Of a stretch of 64,000 nt of DNA, positions 57,671 to 64,000 are shown piece by piece. The stretch's first letter is position 1; the number at the start of each line of letters is the position of its first letter. Source of the DNA: Usnea hakonensis (Eukaryota; Ascomycota; Lecanoromycetes; Lecanorales; Parmeliaceae). The notes under the pieces are model-generated. The model was not told where the DNA came from and did no database searches. It saw nothing but the letters and a program-made list of their open reading frames with translations. The stretch lies in contig BLJB01000207.1 of the NCBI GenBank assembly GCA_013423325.1, forward strand, positions 62,001 to 126,000, written 5' to 3'. The position numbers and the translations under genes were made by a program.

Positions 57671-57914
57671 TGTCATGGTACTAGACCTGACTCCCTCTAG
57701 TGGGAACCGACCTCGTCACTCCACCAACGCTCGNNNNNNNNNNNNNNNNNNNNNNNNNNNNNNNNNNNNNNNNNNNNNNNNNNNNNNNNNNNNNNNNNNN
57801 NNNNNNNNNNNNNNNNNTACCCTCTATTCTATTTCTCTCCTCGTCTTTCGTCTTGTGTATCTAGCCTAGTCCCTAGTATATAATAATCCATCGATCTATG
57901 TCTAGTCCTTGACA
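57671..57914. mobile_element. Solo LTR (or collapsed LTR element) spanning an assembly gap
   Basis: The unit begins TGTCATGGTAC and ends AGTCCTTGACA, so it has TG...CA ends with TGTCA/TGACA inverted termini. It is flanked by TTAAA on both sides (57666-57670 and 57915-57919), a 5-bp target duplication. It contains normal CpA/TpG, unlike the RIP-mutated DNA around it. A gap of 84 N lies inside. It may be a solo LTR, or the gap may hide the interior of a full element whose LTRs were merged. Confidence 0.75.
57734..57817. other. Assembly gap (84 N)
   Basis: Undetermined bases inside the LTR-like island. The true length is unknown. Confidence 1.
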
Positions 57915-60166
57915 TTAAAAGTCTAGGTCTCTTTTATTATTATAGATATAGGCTCTCTTTTCCTTTTTCTATCTCTACTACTTTAGAAATATTAAGTAAT
58001 TCGCTCGTTACTCTTTTTTATAATAGGGTAGGTACTTTATAGAGCTTAATATTATAATATTAGCTTATCGAGTTAATATTTTAGAAAGATTATTAAAGCC
58101 TCTATCTTTAAAACTAGAATAGAAGTTATTTTATATACTCTAGTTACTTTATAAAGATACTTATTTTATATTTTAATTAGCTTTTTAGAGAGCTTTCGGG
58201 AGAATCCTTTTATTTCGTAAAAGTAATATTAAATTAATACTATAAATATTAATATTAGACGTATTACTATACTATATATTATATAGTACCTAGTAAATAT
58301 TACTTTCTATATTAAGTTTATAAGGTATTCTAAGGCTCGTTTCTATTTTATAGCTTAGATCGTTAGCTAAGTAATATATAGTTCTTATTAAAATTTAGTA
58401 TTTATATATAAGTTTAATACTTTTATATTTAGGCTAGAGTCTATCTTAACCTTTTTAAAGTTTAAAGATATCTTTATATTAAACTTCTTTAGACTTTTTA
58501 TTAGATATATTAACTTATATTTTTTAGGGGCGAATATTACCCTATATATTTTAATCTATTTAAAATAGATATTATAAGTCTTATATAGTACTCTATAATT
58601 ATCTTTTATACTCCTATTATATATTAGTAAATAAATATTATTAACGAAATCTTCTATCTAAATAGAGAGAGTAGCTTTTATATATTATTTAATTAAAGGG
58701 GTATTAAAGAAGAGGAATAATATAAAAGAGAATAGTAATCCCTAAAAAATATTAGTCTCTATTATCTTTATTAGGCTTATCTAGCTTTTTAATATTATAA
58801 ATATTACCCTATTTATAAAGAAGCTAGATATCTATCTTACTATCTTTTTTAGGACTCTCCTCTCTTTTAAATTATAGAGGAGTCTCTTATACGAGATATT
58901 ATTAAAGATACTCGCGATATTTAGTAAAAGTAGACTAGCGACTTTTCTACTATTAGTAGTATTATAGTTCTATATAATATAAATTATATTTATTAGTAAT
59001 TTTAATATTATTTTTATTAATCTCCCTTTTCTTACTTCTATTTATTATTAAGAGAGGAGATTATAGCTTTTCGCTAATTTTACTAGTTATTTTAAGATTA
59101 TCGTTTCTAGTACTTTATCTAAAATATTAAGTAAGACTATTAGTTAATAGGCTTTAAATTCTAAATAGTTAGACTTATTTAACTTTTTTAATATTATTAT
59201 ATTAACCTCTTTAAAGAATCTCGAATAATATTTTAGATTAAAGTAGATTTAGAAGAGCCTAGTAAGAGAGTCTATAATATATAGAGCTATATATCTTAAA
59301 AACTAGTTAGGGATTTCTAAAATACTTAAAGCTTTATCTATTATTAGATATATAATTATTTTTATTATTTTATTACTACTAATTCTATCCCCTATAGATA
59401 TTAGAGTTAGATATTAAATATTTAAAATATCTTTTAGATTAGTTACTAAGATAGATAGAAATAGTATATTTTTTAAAGTATTAACTTTATCTTTAAAATT
59501 AGACTATTTTATTCCTCTTTAATCTAGAATAGTTGAGAACTATAGTAAGGGTTTTAAGACTATACTTCGCTCTTATCCTTATTAGATAAGCTTCTAGATT
59601 CTATTCTTTTTTAGCGATATTTTATATACTCCTTTATATTAATAGAGTATATAGGTTTTATATATAATCTTTATCTTCTCTTTTTCCGTTCCCCGAAATT
59701 TCTCGATTAACTATTTATCTCGAAGTTTATAGTACTCTTTAAGTCTAAGCTTAGCTATCTTAGTAACTCTTATATAGTCTATATTCTAGTATAAATTTAA
59801 TTTAGCCGTAGGCTCTATTTATAGTATATAATTTTTTACTATTTTCTAGAACTTTTAGTTTATAGTTTTTATAAAGGCTTCTACCTCTTTTTCTATTTTT
59901 ATAGATTTTTAAAAAAAAGCGCTTTATAAAGTATAATTATCTTTAGCTACTTTAGAAATAGTATCTTTTTTAGCTAGTTTCTTTTATAATTATTATTTTT
60001 TTATTAATATCTCTTTCTACTACTATTCTAGTTCTATTACTATTAGAATATAGTTAGATATATATTCTAGATCCTTTTTTAGGATATAGCGAACTATAGT
60101 TTAATAAGCTTTTAATATTAGAAAGATTAGATTAATTATTAACTTCTAGCCTCGGGATTTCTATAT
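57915..60166 (-). pseudogene. RIP-destroyed LINE, reverse-transcriptase part
   Basis: Minus-strand translation, ignoring many stops, shows the order of a Tad1-like non-LTR retrotransposon. Around 58900 is NISYKRLLYNLKERRV, then a SFFINRVI segment. Near 58650 is EDFVNNIYLLIYN, where the catalytic FVDD has become FVNN. Around 58530 is IFAPKKYKLIYLI. Stops are mostly TAG/TAA at former Trp/Gln codons, as RIP produces. The interrupted 5' half continues at 62767. Confidence 0.8.
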
Positions 60167-60332
60167 TGTTAGGAGACGCACCAGCCCTACCATGGTCAGC
60201 CCTACCACTAGTGGCTTGGCATGGCTTCCCCTGCCTACATATTCCATGCTTCCTACCTTCCATAGTTCGGTAGTCTTATTATCTTTATTACTATATCTAC
60301 GTTATACTATGATATCTATATCGATCCTGATA
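60167..60332 (+). repeat. 5' LTR
   Basis: 166 bp, TG...TA. It differs from the 3' LTR at about ten positions, all C/T or G/A transitions, most of them T or A in this copy. Confidence 0.92.
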
Positions 60333-60997
60333 TTATAATAAGACTCCTTCGTATACCTACCCGGCGAAGAAAAGTGACGGGCCATTTTTTCTAGCTCGGG
60401 CAAGTGAGCGAGCTTGATAAAGAAGATATTTGGGTATTTCTTCCTTATAGAAACTATATATCTTACCTATACGCCTCGAAAGACCCTATATTATACTATT
60501 CAAATTATTAATATTACTAAAATCGGTTAAGAAACGCCTCTATAATTACTATTTTAAAAAATCTTTCTCTATATAGAAATACCGATTTCCTATATTACTA
60601 GAAAAGACGAACTCCGCCCTACTCCGCTTTAATAACTACTTAAGAAACCTCCCTATTAAGTACATAGTATTCGAATCTACTTATTTTATAGTATACTTAG
60701 TATTTAGGGTAAAGGATTCTATTAATAGTAGAAAGTATTAAAAAAATCGTCGAAAAATTATCTCTTAATATCTACTTTTTCTTTTAATACTATAATATTA
60801 TTAATACCGAAATACGTACCTCCCTATCGCCGTCATAATACTACTCCCTCTTAATAATATCTAAATTACGAAGACCTATATATAAGATATTTATCTAATT
60901 CGCTACTCCGTATATCTCGTATATAGCGATCTCTTTCTATTAACGATCTTCGTTATCGATTTAAGTAGGAAGACGATTTACCTAAGTTACTATAACG

Positions 60998-61142
60998 GGA
61001 ATAGGATAGTTCCTAGGGCTAAAATTCGCCTAGATTACCACCTCCATCCCTACCTCCACTATTGCCACGAGATTTTAAAGCGTTACGGGCGCATAGCCAG
61101 AGATTTAAGCGGGAATAGGATAGTTCCTAGGGCTAAGATTCA
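60998..61142 (+). repeat. Internal direct duplication in the LTR element
   Basis: A GGGAATAGGATAGTTCCTAG block followed by GGCTAA and ATTC occurs at ~60999 and ~61109, about 110 nt apart. It lies upstream of the gag-like region. Confidence 0.85.
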
Positions 61143-61269
61143 CCTTCGTTACTACTACTACCTCCGCTATAAGGCCTAGCTTCTCCTCCTATATAGAGAC
61201 TATTCCTAAGTCCTCGGTTTCTAGACCCACCGATATTTAACGGTTCCGGCATAGGTATCCTTTTTAAAG

Positions 61270-61920
61270 ACTGGAAGCTCCGAATTTAGGATAAGCTAGT
61301 TATTAATAAAGACTATTATCCTTCTGAGTACTCCTAAATTACCTATATTATTACTCGTCTTAGAGGAAAGGTAATCGAGTATACGCTATCGAGACGACGT
61401 AATAACTCGTACTACTTGGTAGGCCAATTATTAGATTAGCTTAGCAATATCTATAAGCTCCTATTAGAGTTAGAAAATACCGTATACTAAGAAGCCTTTA
61501 AAATACTAGAATAAGGGGATAGACCATTTCCCGAGTTCTATTTAGACTTTATAAAGCACGCCCTATTTATTAACTAAGATCTACTAGAGTTATATTTCTA
61601 TAATAAGATTAACGATAAACTCCGGAAAAAAATAATGTACCTAATAGATATCTTACTTCCGGAGCTAAAACGCAAGTTAATAATACTAGATTATTATTAT
61701 AGGGCCTCTGCAGCACGTAAGGCTAAAAGGAAAGTAGACCGGTTTACTAAATAACTCGCTCTGGCAAGTATAGAGTCTAGATTAAAGAAGCCTAGAAAAT
61801 ACTCTATTATTACTCGTCCTAATCCGGACGAATTTAGGCGGTAGCAAATATAGTAGGAAGATATTACGATTAGCTAGGAATTAGCCCTACCAAATTAGTT
61901 TCGATTTAGTAATACCTCGG
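61270..61920 (+). pseudogene. Degraded gag-like frame
   Basis: Plus-strand translation gives stretches such as LRGKVIEYTLSRRR, FPEFYLDFIKHALF and NDKLRKKIMYLIDILLPELK broken by TAG stops. The sequence resembles the capsid part of fungal gag polyproteins. No protease, reverse transcriptase or integrase is seen in the element. Confidence 0.55.
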
Positions 61921-62205
61921 ATAATGCGCTATTCGGCTTGTTTTTATATATTTGAGTCATATAGATCTATTTTAGTAAATTGCGCCCGGAGAGATAACTA
62001 CCAAAATCTCTTATTTCTTAATATCTATATTAAGTTAGGCCTACCACATATGCTCCTATACTTGATATATACCTAAATACCGTCCGAAACTATAGTGCAT
62101 TACCCCTAGAGCCTTACTATCGCTAGTAGTAGCCTACATCGAAATTACCTCTAGATATTTGGCCAGATTTTTTAGAGAAAGTTCACAATGAGGCTCCGTA
62201 ATTAA

Positions 62206-62232
62206 GGTTCGGTTCGGTTCGGTTCGGCTCGG
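62206..62232. repeat. GGTTC pentanucleotide microsatellite
   Basis: About five tandem GGTTC units, ending GGCTCGGG, inside the LTR element. Confidence 0.9.
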
Positions 62233-62600
62233 GAGTATCTAGCTAATGAGAGGCCTTTATTTCAACGATTTCCTCTCCGCTTAGAAATCGAATATTAAAT
62301 GGTTATCTAATACCGAAATGCCTTTTCGTCAACTATTTCGTCGATCTATAGCTAAATCACTTTATTCCTGAAGCCCCTAAATGGTATAACATTATACTAG
62401 TAATATCGGGTATCGATATCGTCTTAATCTGACTGTTATTGGTGGACCTCTCCGACGGATTTATTTAATATGTAAATCGGAATATGCAAATCGGAATATG
62501 CAAATCGGAAGTCTTTTTTAGTATATAAAGCGAGTCTTTTCTCCTTTTCTTCTCCTTTCTACAAGCCATGAGGATATGTCTTTTTTAGAGAGGGGGGTAA

Positions 62601-62766
62601 TGTTAGGAGACGCACCAGCCCTACTATGGTCAGCCCTACCACTAGTGGCTTGGTATGGCTTCCCCTGCCTACATATTCCATGCTTCCTACCTTCCATAGT
62701 TCGGTAGTCTTATTATCTTTATCACCATATCTACGTTGCACTATGATGTCCGTATCGATCCTGACA
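62601..62766 (+). repeat. 3' LTR
   Basis: 166 bp, TG...CA, preceded by a polypurine tract and followed by TATAT target duplication. Confidence 0.92.
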
Positions 62767-64000
62767 TATATAACTAAGTTATTAAGTAGTCTAAAAGTTA
62801 TTTTCTTAATCTAGATAATCTTAATAAATCTATTAATTATTTTATAGTATATATACTATTCTTTATTATTCTATTTAGAGTAGTAAAGATTAAAGTTTTT
62901 AAAAGCTATATATTCGCCTTCTTTCTCTAAGACTTATTCTAAAAATACTAGTATTAAAGAGGCTATTATTATCTCTAGTAACGCTAGCGACTAGTTATAT
63001 ATATTATATATTTAGAGGATTAGTTCTTAAGTAGAGAGTTAGAGAAGAATACGCTTTTTCTCTTCTCTATTATCTTACTTAATATTTAATTAAAGGGAGT
63101 AAAAGTTAACCCCTTAATATCTAATTTTCTAGCTAGTTAGATCTATCTTTTTATTAATATAAAAGTATATTTAAACCTCTAGATCTAATTTATAGACTAG
63201 TAGAAATTTACTAGAACTTAGATTATATATTAATCTATTAAACGAGTTATAGCTCGGCTTCTAAATTATTAATATATTATAATTTTATACTTTTCGCTCC
63301 TCGAGAAATAGCGCTATTATTTCGTTTTTTAACTTTTATATATTATATTATAAGACCTTTAATATATTATTCTTACTTATTAATATACATATTAAGGTCC
63401 GAACTATTAAAATTAATATTAATTATACTTAATATTAAGATTATATTAATTATATTAATTATATTCTAGAAGTCGGTCCTCCTTTTAAACTAGATTAGAT
63501 ATATCTATTCTAGTTCTTTTTTTAGGATCTTAGATAGCCTTTCTACCTTTTTTAATTATTAATTATTTAAAATCTCTTTTAGTCTTTTTCTTTTTAAAGA
63601 TACTATCTTCTATTTATTCTCTATTTAGGCTAGAGCTAGAATAGATTAGATTATTATTAAGGGCTCTTTATACTATTTAGAGATATTCTCTCTTCTCTAT
63701 TTAAGGTGTTCTATCTTCTATTAGCGGACTTAGTAATTTAAGCTCTATATCTTATAATTATCTTAATAGATTATATAGTATCTCTATCTCTAGCTCTAGT
63801 AATCTTTAATAAAGTAGACTTTAATATAGTATCTATACTTTATCGACCTTTAATATAACCCCTATAAATAGCTATATTATTAATATTAATAGTATTACTT
63901 TAATTTACTTACTATCTTCTATTTTCTATAGTAGAGTAGTTAACTATTCTCTATTATATTTTCTATTATTAGTTTATTTACTTTTTCGGGGCTCTTAATT
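62767..64000 (-). pseudogene. RIP-destroyed LINE, 5'/endonuclease part
   Basis: Minus-strand reading near 62868-62912 gives FKNFNLYYSK, stop, NN, close to the FGDFNLHHPxW signature of LINE apurinic-like endonucleases, with Trp changed to a stop. Further upstream sequence to the window edge is equally AT-rich and stop-filled. The element extends beyond the window. It is the other half of the LINE interrupted by the LTR element. Confidence 0.65.

Larger units (their letters stand above)
60167..62766 (+). mobile_element. Short LTR retrotransposon with 166-bp LTRs
   Basis: Matching LTRs (60167-60332 and 62601-62766) begin TGTTAGGAGACGCACCAG. The 3' LTR ends GATCCTGACA and the 5' LTR ends GATCCTGATA. 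The element is flanked by the 5-bp duplication TATAT on both sides. A polypurine tract GAGAGGGGGG precedes the 3' LTR at ~62587-62597, which sets plus orientation. Total length is 2600 nt, too short for a full gag-pol. Only a gag-like frame with stops is visible. It is inserted into the minus-strand LINE. CpA/TpG content is reduced but not absent, so it is younger than its surroundings. Confidence 0.92.

Noticed and set aside
57675..57869. Open frame of 64 aa running across the N gap
   Set aside because: It depends on undetermined bases and lies in an LTR-like unit.
62559..62814. Short frames over the 3' LTR
   Set aside because: They fall in LTR sequence repeated at 60167 and have no coding features.

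Overview
The window is nuclear DNA of a filamentous ascomycete (Pezizomycotina). Genes carry short introns of about 45-130 nt with GTAAGT/GTATGT-like donors and CTAAC/CTGAC-like branch sites. The families are typical of moulds: Zn2Cys6 regulator, HET domain protein, CFEM protein, NACHT-ankyrin NLRs, PTH11/rhodopsin-like membrane protein. The right end shows saturated RIP (repeat-induced point mutation). A Leotiomycetes-like fungus would fit, but the class is an inference.

Layout. 0-3.4 kb: an MMTAG2-like nuclear protein and a Pro/Ser/Thr-rich hypothetical. 4.9-5.6 kb: a small secreted orphan. 6.9-12.8 kb: mitochondrial NADH-cytochrome b5 reductase (MCR1) followed by a six-exon NACHT-ankyrin NLR. 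A decayed copy of the MCR1 3' end lies just beyond the NLR. 13.1-14.2 kb: simple-sequence DNA with opposed poly-C and poly-G tracts. 14.3-15.7 kb: a GH18 chitinase ending in KDEL. 16.3-19.5 kb: two tiny membrane proteins and a RING plus cyclin-fold protein. 20.3-26.6 kb: a SAM methyltransferase, an OMA1-type mitochondrial metalloprotease and a Zn2Cys6 transcription factor. 27.2-29.5 kb: simple repeats and a hAT-like MITE. 29.5-32.4 kb: a second NLR with near-identical ankyrin units. 33.1-35.8 kb: a GYP7-type Rab GAP. 37.1-39.9 kb: a HET domain protein. 41.2-55.4 kb: a rhodopsin-like membrane protein, a CFEM protein, a TDA3-like FAD oxidoreductase, a CRT10-like protein, dolichyldiphosphatase, an RBR E3 ligase and a hypothetical protein.

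From about 55.85 kb to the end the DNA is AT-rich and almost free of CpA/TpG. It holds a satellite-like array with GC palindromes, a solo LTR (or collapsed LTR element) across an assembly gap, and a minus-strand LINE ruined by RIP. The LINE is split by a 2.6 kb LTR element with a 5-bp target duplication.

Housekeeping genes (MCR1, OMA1, GYP7, dolichyldiphosphatase, RBR ligase, CRT10) are mixed with accessory self/non-self recognition genes (two NLRs and a HET protein). The strongest unusual signals are the MCR1 3' relic bracketing the first NLR, the homogenised ankyrin array of the second NLR, the KDEL-tailed chitinase with a 28-nt catalytic exon, the RING-cyclin fusion, and the nested RIP chronology at the right edge. 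Exon joins were worked out by eye from frame, splice consensus and family knowledge. No alignment or database search was run.
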